Positions 27,375-40,295 are shown, counted from the stretch's first letter. The stretch: 64,000 nt of DNA from Methanococcus vannielii SB (GCF_000017165.1 NC_009634.1:1178001-1242000), one strand, 5' to 3'. Program-made: numbers and translations. The notes: generated by a model not told the origin, from the letters alone.

Positions 27375-28304
27375 ATGTGGGATTTAGAGACTAATAAAGT
27401 TTTAAATGCGATAACATCAAAAAATGCGACAAAAGTATTGTTTCAAGCACCCGAAGGACTTAAAAGGGCCGTTGAAAAAGAGATAGAATATTTAAAAACA
27501 AAAACAAGTGTTGAACTTATGATTTGGGGTGAAACTTGTTTTGGAGCTTGTGATTTATGCGACGAAGAAGTTAAAATTTTAGGAATAGATTTAATTATTC
27601 ATTATGGACACGAAGAACTCGCCTATGTTCATTCAGAAATTCCTGTATTATTTATTCACGCTTATTTTATGGAAAATGAATATTTTTTACAAGATGTTAA
27701 AAATATTCTTGAAGATATGGAAAATACAACCGTTACAACAACAATTCAATTTAAAAAAGCCCTTAAAATGTTTAACCCGGTTGTAATTTTAGGATGTAGG
27801 GCGCCGGTTGAAAATGCGGAAAAAGTTTTATTTGTTGGAACTGGAAGATTTCACCCGCTAATGATGGCGTATAAACTTAAAAAAACTGTTAAAATATATA
27901 ACCCAATTACAAGAGAAATTTCTGAAATAAATGATCAAGAAATAAAAAAATTGATAAAATTAAGAGTTGGGAGAGTTTCAAAATTACTTCTAAACCCGCC
28001 TAAAAAAATAGGCGTAGTTTTATCAACAAAAAAAGGACAATGTAGATTAAAATCATTTGAAAAAGTAATTGAACTTTTAAGGAAAAATAACATTGAATAC
28101 ATTCCAATAGTATTAAATAACATTTCTCAAAGCTATTTAATTTATAATGTAGATGCATATATTATCTGTGCATGTCCAAGAATTGTGATGGATGACTATA
28201 CTAATTATGAAAGTACGCTAATTACCCCTGAAGAACTTAAAATGTATATTTCAAAAGATTTTGAGTACAAATTCGATGAAATTTTAGAAAACAATTTCTA
28301 CTAA
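27375..28304 (+). CDS. dph2: diphthamide synthase Dph2
   Basis: A 309-residue archaeal Dph2, which uses a [4Fe-4S] cluster and SAM to transfer a 3-amino-3-carboxypropyl group to the histidine of elongation factor 2. The three cluster cysteines sit in separate domains as expected: GETCFGACDLCD, LGCRAPVE and IICACPRIVMDDY. Some expected motifs are also seen: FQAPEGLKRAVEKE near the start. ATG at 27375 follows GTGGTATT. Divergent from thiC. Confidence 0.9.
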   Translation: MWDLETNKVLNAITSKNATKVLFQAPEGLKRAVEKEIEYLKTKTSVELMIWGETCFGACDLCDEEVKILGIDLIIHYGHEELAYVHSEIPVLFIHAYFMENEYFLQDVKNILEDMENTTVTTTIQFKKALKMFNPVVILGCRAPVENAEKVLFVGTGRFHPLMMAYKLKKTVKIYNPITREISEINDQEIKKLIKLRVGRVSKLLLNPPKKIGVVLSTKKGQCRLKSFEKVIELLRKNNIEYIPIVLNNISQSYLIYNVDAYIICACPRIVMDDYTNYESTLITPEELKMYISKDFEYKFDEILENNFY

Positions 28305-28340
28305 ATTTTTTAATTTTAATCTTAATTTTAATTATAAACG

Positions 28341-28380
28341 AAAAGTATATATATTAGATTTCTATAGGTATAGATGCGAA
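28341..28380 (+). promoter_or_regulatory. promoter of tRNA-Leu gene
   Basis: A box A AAAAGTATATATATTA (28341-28356) lies about 26 bp before a box B-like ATGCGAAGT (28374-28382), matching the stable-RNA promoter form described for Methanococcus vannielii (TATA box and TGCAAGT). Transcription should start at the G at 28376, 20 bp before the tRNA. Confidence 0.65.
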
Positions 28381-28395
28381 GTAATATGTTTCATT

Positions 28396-28480
28396 GGAGG
28401 GATTGCCAAGCCTGGTCAAAGGCGTCGGACTTAAGATCCGATCCGGTAGCGGTTCGGGGGTTCAAATCCCCTTCCCTCCA
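28396..28480 (+). tRNA. tRNA-Leu (anticodon UAA)
   Basis: An 85-nt class II tRNA. The acceptor stem GGAGGGA pairs with TCCCTCC, the anticodon stem TCGGA/TCCGA encloses loop CTTAAGA with anticodon TAA, a long variable arm follows, and the T arm GGGGG-TTCAAAT-CCCC is standard. Discriminator is A; CCA is not encoded. Long variable arm plus TAA identifies leucine. Confidence 0.95.
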
Positions 28481-28838
28481 CTTTTTCGAATAACGTGCTA
28501 TTTTCTGGTTTCTTTCAAGACCGTAGATTTTTAAAGCGATTTAGCTCTTTTGCAGTATTTTACATCTAAAGGATCCTTAACAGTTCCTCAAAATAAATCG
28601 GATTTTTACCAATTGCAACGATTTTTAATGATTTTTAACGTTTTTCACTATTCTGATCTATCGATTCTTAAAAATTTTGAAGTCATATTTTAGAAAAATA
28701 TATATACTTTAAGTAAGATTACAATTTTTAAATAAACTTAAAAAATTTTATATTAAAAATAAATTTAACATAAATTAAAGATTTAAGACATTTTAAAACG
28801 CAATAATCTTTATTTTTCGTTTAAAGTGGTGAAAAATT
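28481..28838. other. intergenic region between tRNA-Leu and feoA
   Basis: 358 bp. The first 15 bases include a T-run that may end the tRNA transcript. No ORF or RNA fold was recognised in 28500-28690. A TATA box, AAAATATATATACTTT, at 28695-28710 is the likely feoA promoter and would leave a leader of about 100 nt, longer than usual for this genome. Confidence 0.5.
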
Positions 28839-29087
28839 ATGAAATCAGATACTCTAAAAAATGAAACAATTTTACTAATTGATTTACCACATGGACAAAA
28901 AGGAATAATCCTTGAACAATATGGAAATCAATTTTTAGCATCTTTAGGGCTTAGAAAAGGAAAAATAATACAGTTAGTTGCAAAGCAAATTTATGGTGGG
29001 CCATTAGTCTGTTCAATAGATGACCGGAAAATTGCAATAGGAAAAGACATAGCAAAATTAATCCAAGTAAAACCATTTATCGCCTAA
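28839..29087 (+). CDS. feoA: ferrous iron transport protein FeoA
   Basis: An 82-residue SH3-like FeoA protein: KGIILEQYGNQFLASLGLRKGKIIQLVAKQIYGGPLVCSIDDRKIAIGKDIAKLIQV. FeoA is a small cytosolic partner of the FeoB iron channel. It heads the four-gene locus feoA, NAS-like gene, flippase-like gene, feoB. GTGGTGAAAA precedes the ATG; the next gene starts 13 bp after its stop. Confidence 0.9.
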   Translation: MKSDTLKNETILLIDLPHGQKGIILEQYGNQFLASLGLRKGKIIQLVAKQIYGGPLVCSIDDRKIAIGKDIAKLIQVKPFIA

Positions 29088-29100
29088 TTAGGGGTGAATT

Positions 29101-29634
29101 ATGAAAAAATTCTTTGCAAATCTTGAAAAAATTAGCTGTAATATTTACCCTGTTTTTTACAGCTACTGTAAATATTATGAAAAAACAGTTAAACGGGAAA
29201 TTGAGCTAGCAAATATTACTTCAAAAGACAAAGTTCTTGTAATAGGCTCAGGTTCTATACCATTTACTGCAATACACGTAAGTAAACTTACCGGGGCAAA
29301 CGTTACTGCTGTTGATATTGATAAAGAGGCAGTTGAAAAGTCAAAATCTTGCATAAAGAAGTATAATTTTAATAATATAACTGTATTAAACGAAAATGGA
29401 TTAAATGTGGATTGCAATAACTATGATGTTATAATCATTGCACTTCAGGTTTTTGAAAAAGAAGAGATTTTATCAAAAATAATTGATAACGGAATTTCAA
29501 AAAGAGTTATAGTGCGTCAACCGGCGGAAAATTATGCAAAAATATATGGTGAACTTCCAAAAAATTATAAGCCTAAGTCATACGTTATTCAGAATATGAA
29601 AACATTTAAAAAATCATGTATGTATGGAGTTTAA
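29101..29634 (+). CDS. nicotianamine-synthase-like SAM-binding protein
   Basis: A 177-residue Rossmann-fold methyltransferase-like protein. DKVLVIGSGSIPFTAIHVSK resembles the GSGPLPLTS motif of nicotianamine synthases rather than the GxGxG of ordinary methyltransferases, and VTAVDIDKEAVEKS supplies the acidic residue for SAM ribose. It is shorter than archaeal nicotianamine synthase (about 270 residues). Nicotianamine synthases condense aminocarboxypropyl groups of SAM into metal chelators. Its place directly after feoA (13 bp) links it to metal handling. Product and activity are not known; a plain methyltransferase is the alternative. Confidence 0.6.
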   Translation: MKKFFANLEKISCNIYPVFYSYCKYYEKTVKREIELANITSKDKVLVIGSGSIPFTAIHVSKLTGANVTAVDIDKEAVEKSKSCIKKYNFNNITVLNENGLNVDCNNYDVIIIALQVFEKEEILSKIIDNGISKRVIVRQPAENYAKIYGELPKNYKPKSYVIQNMKTFKKSCMYGV

Positions 29635-29677
29635 ATTTTGAAATATTAAAATCCGATGCTTTAGAAAATAAAAAAGT

Positions 29678-29709
29678 TTTAACTAAAATTTAACTAAATT
29701 TTAGTTAAA
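29678..29709. promoter_or_regulatory. 32-bp perfect inverted repeat, candidate metal-regulator operator
   Basis: Two 15-bp arms, TTTAACTAAAATTTA and TAAATTTTAGTTAAA, are exact reverse complements around AC. The element holds two direct and one inverted TTTAACTAAA copies. It lies between the NAS-like gene and the flippase-like gene, 69 bp before the latter's start, in operator position for a second promoter. TTTAGTTAAA copies also occur at 761-780. It could alternatively be a terminator hairpin. Confidence 0.5.
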
Positions 29710-29777
29710 TTAAATTTTTACATAATTTACATAAAATCTCTTTTAAAGAACATGGAATAATTTAAATGGTGTAATTT

Positions 29778-30815
29778 TTGGAAAAAACCAATTTAGTAAC
29801 TTTGGGAATTATAGGATTTAAAAAAATTTCATTTTTAATCCTTGGAATGGCAGTAATTACAGCTATTGCTTTGAAATTAGGTTTAGAAGATGTTTATCAC
29901 ATAATAGTTGGAATTTCACTTTATGGGATTTTTTTCATGGTGATATTACAGGTGATTTCATTATTTCTTAGTGCATATTCGCTCTATATACTTCTAATTG
30001 AAAAAAGTACGAATTGTTCAATGTATGAAGTTTTTAAAATACAGCTTATAGGTTCGTTTGTAGAAAGTATAACTCCTTCAGTTAAACTTGGTGGAGAACC
30101 TGTTAAAATATATTTACTCAAGCAAAGTACCGGACTTTCATACTCTGAACTTACTGCAATGCTACTGGTTACTAAATTTTATTCATTACTATCTTTTTTA
30201 GCGATTTTAGCAGCTGCTTTACTAATCGGAATCATGTATTTAGAACTGCCGTCCATAATATATTTTTCATTTGCAGGACTAATTGGCTTTTTAATCCTAT
30301 TTTACACATTTTTTAACATCAACAAGTTTTTTCCAAAAAATAAAAACGACGTAAAAAAAGAAAAAAGAAATTTCATGTCTAATTTAAGACTGGTAAAAAA
30401 AGTTAATTCCTTCCTGGATACTATGGCAAACTTTTTACTTAAAACATCAAAATGTTCCGAAGAAATGTTAAAAGATTATAAAAAGGCATTGAAATTATTA
30501 GTTATATCTTCAATAGTGTGGATGTTATACCCATTAAAGGTAGTGCTTGTAGCATATTTGCTTGGGTTTTCAATAAATCCCATAATTTCAGTAATCGGGA
30601 CTTTTGGAGCTTATGCAGTCAGTATGCTACCATTATTTCCAGGAGGACTTGTATCTTTTGAAGGTACACTAACATTTATTCTGTCATTAGATTCATTAAT
30701 GCCTTATGAAGCATTTTCAGTTTCAGTAGTAACGAGAATTATTACGTTTTGGATTCCCTTAATTTTTTCAGGCATCGTAAGTTTAAATTTATTATATGGG
30801 AATTCTAAAAAATAG
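29778..30815 (+). CDS. UPF0104 / flippase-like membrane protein
   Basis: A 345-residue membrane protein with about 7-8 helices, of the lysylphosphatidylglycerol synthase transmembrane (flippase-like) family. The family's SVKLGGEPVKIYLLKQSTGLSYSELTAMLLVTKFY motif is in the first half and GTFGAYAVSMLPLFPGGLVSFEGTLTFIL in the second. It starts at TTG (29778) after GGTGTAATT. Members move or anchor lipids; some have been linked to cell-envelope modification. It lies directly upstream of feoB (15 bp), an uncommon partner. Confidence 0.78.
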   Translation: MEKTNLVTLGIIGFKKISFLILGMAVITAIALKLGLEDVYHIIVGISLYGIFFMVILQVISLFLSAYSLYILLIEKSTNCSMYEVFKIQLIGSFVESITPSVKLGGEPVKIYLLKQSTGLSYSELTAMLLVTKFYSLLSFLAILAAALLIGIMYLELPSIIYFSFAGLIGFLILFYTFFNINKFFPKNKNDVKKEKRNFMSNLRLVKKVNSFLDTMANFLLKTSKCSEEMLKDYKKALKLLVISSIVWMLYPLKVVLVAYLLGFSINPIISVIGTFGAYAVSMLPLFPGGLVSFEGTLTFILSLDSLMPYEAFSVSVVTRIITFWIPLIFSGIVSLNLLYGNSKK

Positions 30816-30830
30816 AAAAAGGTGGTTTTA

Positions 30831-32651
30831 ATGGTAAAAGCTGATATGGATAGCGTATTACTAATGGGCCCTCCAAATATTGGTAAAAGTGTTATTTTTA
30901 ATGCCCTAACCGGAATAAATGTAAGTATGGCTAATTACGTTGGTACAACTGTTGAATACACAAAAGGAGTTATGACGCTAAATAACAGGGAATTAATTCT
31001 TATCGACGTTCCAGGGACTTATACTCTAGATGCCACAAACGATGCCGAAAAAGTGGCGGTTGATATGCTTAAAGGAAATCTTGTTGAGAAGAATGGTAAA
31101 TCATGTCATAGGGCGTCTCAAAATAACTCTGAAACCTTAAAAAGTCCTTCTGCAGTAATAAGTGTTATTGATTCTTGTAATCTTGAAAGCAGTCTTTACT
31201 TACTTTTTCAGGTTTTAGAATACGGTATTCCAACAATTGCAGTATTAAACAGGATGGATATTTTAGAAGAAAGGGGGGATATTATAAATATCCCACTACT
31301 TGAAAAAGAATTGGGAATAAAAGTAATACCTACGGTTGCAATCGAAAAAAAGGGAATTAAAGAACTTAAGGAAGAATTGGGAAATTTATTAAATGAAGTT
31401 ATTAAAAAGAATTTAAAAGCCACTATCAAACCTGAAAAATCTAAAAACGAATCTAAAAACGATGAAATATGGGAAAAAGCAGAGTTACTGTCTAAAAAAG
31501 TAATGAATAAGATTGAAAACCGTAAAAAAAGTAAACGTGAAGTATTTGGGGAATTATTGACAAAGCCATGGCCTGGCCTACCAATTAGTATTTTAATTTT
31601 AGGGATTTCATTTGGAATTATTATTGGATTTGGAATGGGCCTTAGAAAGTATATATTACTTCCGATAGTTAGGGGGTTGATAATTCCAGAAATAGAGCGT
31701 TTAATCAATCTTATACTTTCAGATGGGATGATAAAAAATATTTTTATTGGGGACTACGGATTTTTAGTTAAAGGTTTAGAGTGGCCATTTACTTTAGTAT
31801 TCCCGTACGTGATTTCTTTTTATCTTGCTCTTAGCTTACTTGAAGATAGCGGATATTTACCAAGGCTTGGAGTTTTACTTGATGGATTATTAAATAAAAT
31901 GGGATTACCTGGCGCAAGTATAATTCCACTATTACTTGGATATGGATGTGGGATTCCTGCAATTATGTCTACAAGATCATTAAATACAAATAAAGAACGA
32001 ATACTTGCATCTACATTGATATGTTTGAGTATTCCTTGTATTGCACAATCTGGTGCATTTATATCCCTTCTTGCAGAACGCTCAATTATCGCACTTTTTT
32101 TAGTGTATGCTTTTTCACTAGTACTTTTGATAAGTTCAGGATTACTTTTAAATAAACTACTGCCTGGAAAACGGCATCCTACAATAATGGAGATACCTGA
32201 ACTTTTAATTCCCAAAAAAGAAGTTATACTTAAAAAAGTCTGGCTTCGAGCAAATCAGTTTTTAAAAGAAGGGGCACTACCAATGATGGGCATGATTGGA
32301 TTAGCGGCATTACTTTATGAATCAGGAATAATGGATATAATTGGAAGGTTAATGAGTCCCTTGGTAGTTGGAATATTAAAACTACCTGCTGAAGCATCTG
32401 TCCCATTAATATTGGGAATTTTTAGACGGGAATTTTCAATTATTCCACTTATTGAAATGGAATTAACGACGATTCAGCTATTTACTGGTGCAATTGTTGG
32501 TTTACTTTATGTCCCATGTATCGCAATAATTGCACTACTTGCAAGGGAATTTAATTTAAAGGTTTCAATAATGGTTACATTACTTACAACTATTTCCGCA
32601 TTTGTAATTGGTGGATTTATCGCTAATTTTGGCTCTCTTTTAATTAGATAA
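30831..32651 (+). CDS. feoB: ferrous iron transport protein FeoB
   Basis: A 606-residue FeoB. The N-terminal G domain has G1 GPPNIGKSVIFNALTG, G2 region NYVGTTVEYTKG, G3 DVPGTYTLDA and G4 NRMDIL; the membrane part has paired Gate motifs (GYGCGIPAIMSTRS...STLICLSIPCIAQSG; RREFSIIPL...ATGAIVG-like LFTGAIVGLLYVPCIA). FeoB imports Fe2+. ATG at 30831 is chosen since AGGTGG lies 5 bases in front; a GTG at 30822 is inside that site. The protein is slightly shorter than many FeoB (650-770), the G domain linker being short. Confidence 0.94.
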   Translation: MVKADMDSVLLMGPPNIGKSVIFNALTGINVSMANYVGTTVEYTKGVMTLNNRELILIDVPGTYTLDATNDAEKVAVDMLKGNLVEKNGKSCHRASQNNSETLKSPSAVISVIDSCNLESSLYLLFQVLEYGIPTIAVLNRMDILEERGDIINIPLLEKELGIKVIPTVAIEKKGIKELKEELGNLLNEVIKKNLKATIKPEKSKNESKNDEIWEKAELLSKKVMNKIENRKKSKREVFGELLTKPWPGLPISILILGISFGIIIGFGMGLRKYILLPIVRGLIIPEIERLINLILSDGMIKNIFIGDYGFLVKGLEWPFTLVFPYVISFYLALSLLEDSGYLPRLGVLLDGLLNKMGLPGASIIPLLLGYGCGIPAIMSTRSLNTNKERILASTLICLSIPCIAQSGAFISLLAERSIIALFLVYAFSLVLLISSGLLLNKLLPGKRHPTIMEIPELLIPKKEVILKKVWLRANQFLKEGALPMMGMIGLAALLYESGIMDIIGRLMSPLVVGILKLPAEASVPLILGIFRREFSIIPLIEMELTTIQLFTGAIVGLLYVPCIAIIALLAREFNLKVSIMVTLLTTISAFVIGGFIANFGSLLIR

Positions 32652-32779
32652 TACTATAACGTAAAATACAAAATTAATATTTTTTAATTTTTAATTTTTT
32701 TTATGTTATCGCCTTAAACTTTAAAATATAAAATTTTTAAAATAGGAAACTTTATATAGTTTAAATGCAATTATAATAT

Positions 32780-32814
32780 TTAAGCATACTTAAAAAGATT
32801 AAGAATGCTTAAAG
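32780..32814. repeat. imperfect inverted repeat at a probable transcription start
   Basis: TTTAAGCATACTTA and TAAGAATGCTTAAA are complementary at 13 of 14 positions around a 7-base loop. A TATA-like box about 25-30 bp upstream would start transcription inside it. It may be an operator or the 5' stem-loop of a short RNA. Confidence 0.4.
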
Positions 32815-32881
32815 ACCACATGCAATATACTATAAAGACACACTTAGCAAGTAAGGTAACAATTAAAAAAAGGTAATATAC

Positions 32882-32941
32882 ATGGGATTAATAAAAATCG
32901 CATTTGACAGAAAACGAGAAAATTATTTAAAAAACTATTGA
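32882..32941 (+). CDS. 19-residue ORF, possible small peptide or gene remnant
   Basis: ATG preceded by AAGGTAATAT encodes MGLIKIAFDRKRENYLKNY and then stops. Promoter, inverted repeat and RBS are all in the right order, so it looks like a real gene start. The early stop suggests either a genuine tiny peptide or the 5' remnant of a decayed gene. No family recognised. Confidence 0.3.
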   Translation: MGLIKIAFDRKRENYLKNY

Positions 32942-33496
32942 ATTAAAATAACTACCAAAAACAGCTTTGATAAATAGATATCATAAAACCTTTAAAATAC
33001 GTCTCTTTCAAAATAAGCCTATTGCCTCTATATACCATACTAAATTTCTTAAATCATTTAGGATATGCATTAATTACATTAAAAATGGTAACTCGATCCA
33101 AAGAATGTATTACATAACCACCAGACAACCTCTTTTAAAATTAAGGTTTTTTCCCCCAGATAACCTTAAATATACTTACCCTATAACTTGGGCTATTTTT
33201 AAGTATTAAATAAATTTTTAAAGCATTTAATAGCTATTGTTATTTTATAGAATTTATTTTAAAGCTTTTTATGATTATTATATAGCTATTATGTAGTAGT
33301 ATATTTTTAATGGCAACTACAAAAATGTGAAAAATAACAATTTTTATATATTTTTTTAGAATATTATTATCTAGAATATGTTTTCAATTAATGTCGTTTG
33401 TTTTAGTAAAATTTAACAAAATTGGAAAAATTTAAAAATTTTATTAAATTTAGAATTTTTTTTAAATGGCCCTTTTTTAAATTTTGAGGTGAAAAT

Positions 33497-35281
33497 ATGC
33501 AAAACGACCATTTTCAATTAAAAATGGAACAATTACTTAAAACCGACACTAAATTTTACTCTATTTTGGTTAAAAGCAATGATTTAAACGATCTAAGGCA
33601 TGAAGTTTATAAATATTTAAATTCCATTGAAAAAACACTCTATTTTGAAAATACGGAATTTCCAAAACTTGAAATAATTAATATGAAAGAATGCATTAAA
33701 GTTTTTAAAAATATTATTTCTCCAAAAAATGAAAAATTAGCAGAATTTTCTGCGATAAATGCACTTTGGAACATTTATAAGGGGGAAACCACTGGAATTT
33801 CACTTGGATTTTTAAATGAAATGATATATTTACTTCGGGGAATTAATGGAAAGTCCGGAATATATTCTAAAGATTTTCCAGAATTTCTAAAATTAAATGG
33901 GCGAAAAGCTGCAATAAATAGGTCTTTCGAACTGGATAAGCTGTCAAATCGTGCTGAACATTTTATAGGGCGTTATCCTTCTGGAATATCTAAAAAAGTT
34001 TCAAAAACAAGGGAGGACAATAAAAAAAGAATTTTGGATTATTTTAATGTTGGAATTAATGAATGGAATGATTGGAAATGGCATATTAAAAATATTGTTA
34101 CAGATTCAAAAACTCTTGAAAATTTGGTTAGGGTATCTGAATTAGAGAAATATTCCATTGAAAAAGCACGTGAAAATAATATTCCATTTGGAATAACTCC
34201 TTATTACGTTTCATTAATGGATAATTCTTTAGATCGGAGAAACGACCATGCTGTACGGGCCCAAGTAATTCCTCCGGTAAGATATGTGGAAAAAACAATT
34301 GAAGCACGAAGCAGTGGCAAAAATCTTGATTTTATGGGTGAAAGTGATACTTCACCAGTTGACCTTGTAACTAGGCGATACCCGATGATTGCAATAATGA
34401 AACCATACGAAACTTGTGCCCAGATATGTGTTTATTGCCAGAGAAATTGGCAAATTAAAGATGTATTTTCAGATAATGTATTGGCTTCAAAAGAATCAGT
34501 AAATAATGCTATAAACTGGTTTAATGAAAATGAATGTATAAAGGAACTACTTTTAACTGGAGGGGATCCTGCAATACTTTCTAATGAATATTTAGATTAT
34601 TTATTATCTGAATTTTCAAAAATAAAGCATTTAGAACGGATAAGGATCGGAACAAGAACTCCCGTAGCTCTTCCTCAAAGAATAACTAATGAATTTTCGG
34701 AAATTCTTGGAAAATATAATAAACCAGGAGTTCGAGAAATAGCAATATCTACCCATGTAGAGCATGTTTATGAGGTCACAGCAGATTTAAGGGATGCGAT
34801 ATCTAGGCTTAAAAATAGCGGAATAACAGTATATAATCAACAGGTATTTACAATAGAAAATAGTCGTAGATTTGAAACTTCAGCACTTAGGAAAGTTTTA
34901 AAATTAATTGGAATTGAGCCTTACTATTTATTTAATACAAAAGGAAAAGAAGAAACTACAAATTATCGTGTCCCAATAGCAAGGGCATTACAGGAGAGAA
35001 AAGAAGAAGCAAGGCTTTTACCTGGGTACTGTAGGACAGATAGTACTGTATTTAATGTTCCAAAACTTGGTAAAAACAATCTTAATTTCTATCAGGATCA
35101 CGATGTTATAATGATAATGAATGATGGAAGCAGAGTTTATGAGTTTCACCCATGGGAAAAAAATATTTCACTTACAAAAACGTACATCTATAAGGATGTT
35201 CCAATTTATAATTATCTTTGCGAATTAAAAAGCCGTGGGGAAAAAGTTGAAGATTACAGTTCAATATGGTATTATTTTTAA
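33497..35281 (+). CDS. KamA-family radical SAM protein with long N-terminal region
   Basis: A 594-residue lysine 2,3-aminomutase-like protein. The radical SAM cluster motif is C307-x3-C311-x2-C314 (CAQICVYC). LLLTGGDPAIL and RIGTRTPVALPQRIT match LLSGGD and RIGSRTPVVLPQRI of true aminomutases, and a late FNVPKLGKNNL could carry the PLP-binding lysine where aminomutases have PGGGGK. About 290 residues precede the radical SAM core, against about 100 in AblA/KamA. The Nepsilon-acetyl-beta-lysine partner AblB is not adjacent, so the substrate may not be free lysine. GAGGTGAAAAT precedes the ATG. Confidence 0.8.
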   Translation: MQNDHFQLKMEQLLKTDTKFYSILVKSNDLNDLRHEVYKYLNSIEKTLYFENTEFPKLEIINMKECIKVFKNIISPKNEKLAEFSAINALWNIYKGETTGISLGFLNEMIYLLRGINGKSGIYSKDFPEFLKLNGRKAAINRSFELDKLSNRAEHFIGRYPSGISKKVSKTREDNKKRILDYFNVGINEWNDWKWHIKNIVTDSKTLENLVRVSELEKYSIEKARENNIPFGITPYYVSLMDNSLDRRNDHAVRAQVIPPVRYVEKTIEARSSGKNLDFMGESDTSPVDLVTRRYPMIAIMKPYETCAQICVYCQRNWQIKDVFSDNVLASKESVNNAINWFNENECIKELLLTGGDPAILSNEYLDYLLSEFSKIKHLERIRIGTRTPVALPQRITNEFSEILGKYNKPGVREIAISTHVEHVYEVTADLRDAISRLKNSGITVYNQQVFTIENSRRFETSALRKVLKLIGIEPYYLFNTKGKEETTNYRVPIARALQERKEEARLLPGYCRTDSTVFNVPKLGKNNLNFYQDHDVIMIMNDGSRVYEFHPWEKNISLTKTYIYKDVPIYNYLCELKSRGEKVEDYSSIWYYF

Positions 35282-35410
35282 CATTAAATGAAGTTATTTT
35301 GATGTGATAACTTCTATTTTTTTTAATTAATATGTTTAACTTTATACGTTATTAGGATAAAAGTTTAAAATAAAACTCTAAAAAATTATTGTTACATACC
35401 TAAAAACAAT

Positions 35411-35443
35411 ACATATTACAACACGTTTTCATATTATGCAAAT
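35411..35443 (+). promoter_or_regulatory. rRNA operon promoter
   Basis: ACATATTA (35411-35418) as box A and TGCAAAT (35437-35443) as box B are spaced so that transcription would start at G35438, matching the Methanococcus stable-RNA promoter pattern. The box A is weaker than for tRNA-Leu. The leader to 16S would be about 160 nt. Confidence 0.5.
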
Positions 35444-35482
35444 CAAAGTGATCGCCTGAACTAAATCACTCAGGTGTGATGT

Positions 35483-35520
35483 AAGCCCACAATCTAGGTG
35501 AAACCTAGATAGCGACCAAA
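35483..35520 (+). other. 5' half of the 16S processing stem
   Basis: AAGCCCACAAT (35483-35493) and AGCGACCAAA (35511-35520) pair exactly with ATTGTGGGCTT (37102-37112) and TTTGGTCGCT (37077-37086) downstream of 16S. Together they form the long precursor helix in which archaeal splicing endonuclease releases pre-16S at a bulge-helix-bulge; the unpaired central parts on both sides contain CTAG. A local hairpin GCGTAAAA/TTTTACGC follows at 35572-35590. Confidence 0.75.
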
Positions 35521-35596
35521 TAAAATGTCATTTCCTTTAATGTAAAAATGACGTACTCCACGAGAGTGTGAGCGTAAAATTCTTTTACGCCACAAA

Positions 35597-37067
<1,471 letters not shown>

Positions 37068-37076
37068 AAAGAACAT

Positions 37077-37112
37077 TTTGGTCGCTACTAGGCACTAAAT
37101 GATTGTGGGCTT
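37077..37112 (+). other. 3' half of the 16S processing stem
   Basis: The complement of 35483-35520; it lies between the 16S 3' end and tRNA-Ala. Confidence 0.7.
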
Positions 37113-37119
37113 TAGTTCC

Positions 37120-37192
37120 GGGCCCGTAGCTCAGTTGGGAGAGCGCTGCCCTTGCAAGGCAGAGGCCGTGGGTTCAAATCCCGCCGGGTCCA
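37120..37192 (+). tRNA. tRNA-Ala (anticodon UGC)
   Basis: A 73-nt tRNA in the 16S-23S spacer, the standard position in euryarchaea. Acceptor GGGCCCG pairs with CGGGTCC (one G-U), the anticodon loop CTTGCAA carries TGC, and the T arm is CGTGG-GTTCAAAT-CCCG. Discriminator A; CCA not encoded. Confidence 0.95.
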
Positions 37193-37251
37193 CTTTATGC
37201 AGTCTATGATATTTGATATTATAGATCAAGGACCAGATATTAATGATGGTC

Positions 37252-37286
37252 GTGCACAAGCTTTCATATCTGGTGTTATCCAGATG
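37252..37286 (+). other. 5' half of the 23S processing stem
   Basis: GTGCA (37252-37256), AGCTTTCATATCT (37259-37271) and TCCAGATG (37279-37286) are complementary to TGCAC (40291-40295), AGATATGAAAGCT (40274-40286) and CATCTGGA (40259-40266) after 23S. They form the pre-23S processing helix. Confidence 0.75.
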
Positions 37287-37292
37287 TCTAAT

Positions 37293-40250
<2,958 letters not shown>

Positions 40251-40258
40251 AATTTAGG

Positions 40259-40295
40259 CATCTGGACACTTAAAGATATGAAAGCTAAAATGCAC
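40259..40295 (+). other. 3' half of the 23S processing stem
   Basis: The complement of 37252-37286, between 23S and 5S. Confidence 0.7.

Larger units (their letters stand above)
32652..33496. other. 845-bp AT-rich region between feoB and KamA-like gene
   Basis: It holds a TATA-like TTTATATAG (32750-32758), an imperfect 14-bp-arm inverted repeat (32780-32814), a tiny ORF at 32882-32941, and at 33341-33352 a TATA box (TTTTTATATATT) for the KamA-like gene. Two direct TAGAATAT copies lie at 33356-33363 and 33372-33379. An 80-codon TTG-started frame (32967-33209) has no RBS and shows no recognisable domain; decayed gene sequence is possible but not demonstrable. Confidence 0.4.

Noticed and set aside
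32967-33209. 80-codon TTG-started frame downstream of feoB
   Set aside because: No ribosome binding site, no recognisable domain, and it lies in a region of decayed look; kept only as a comment in the intergenic entry.
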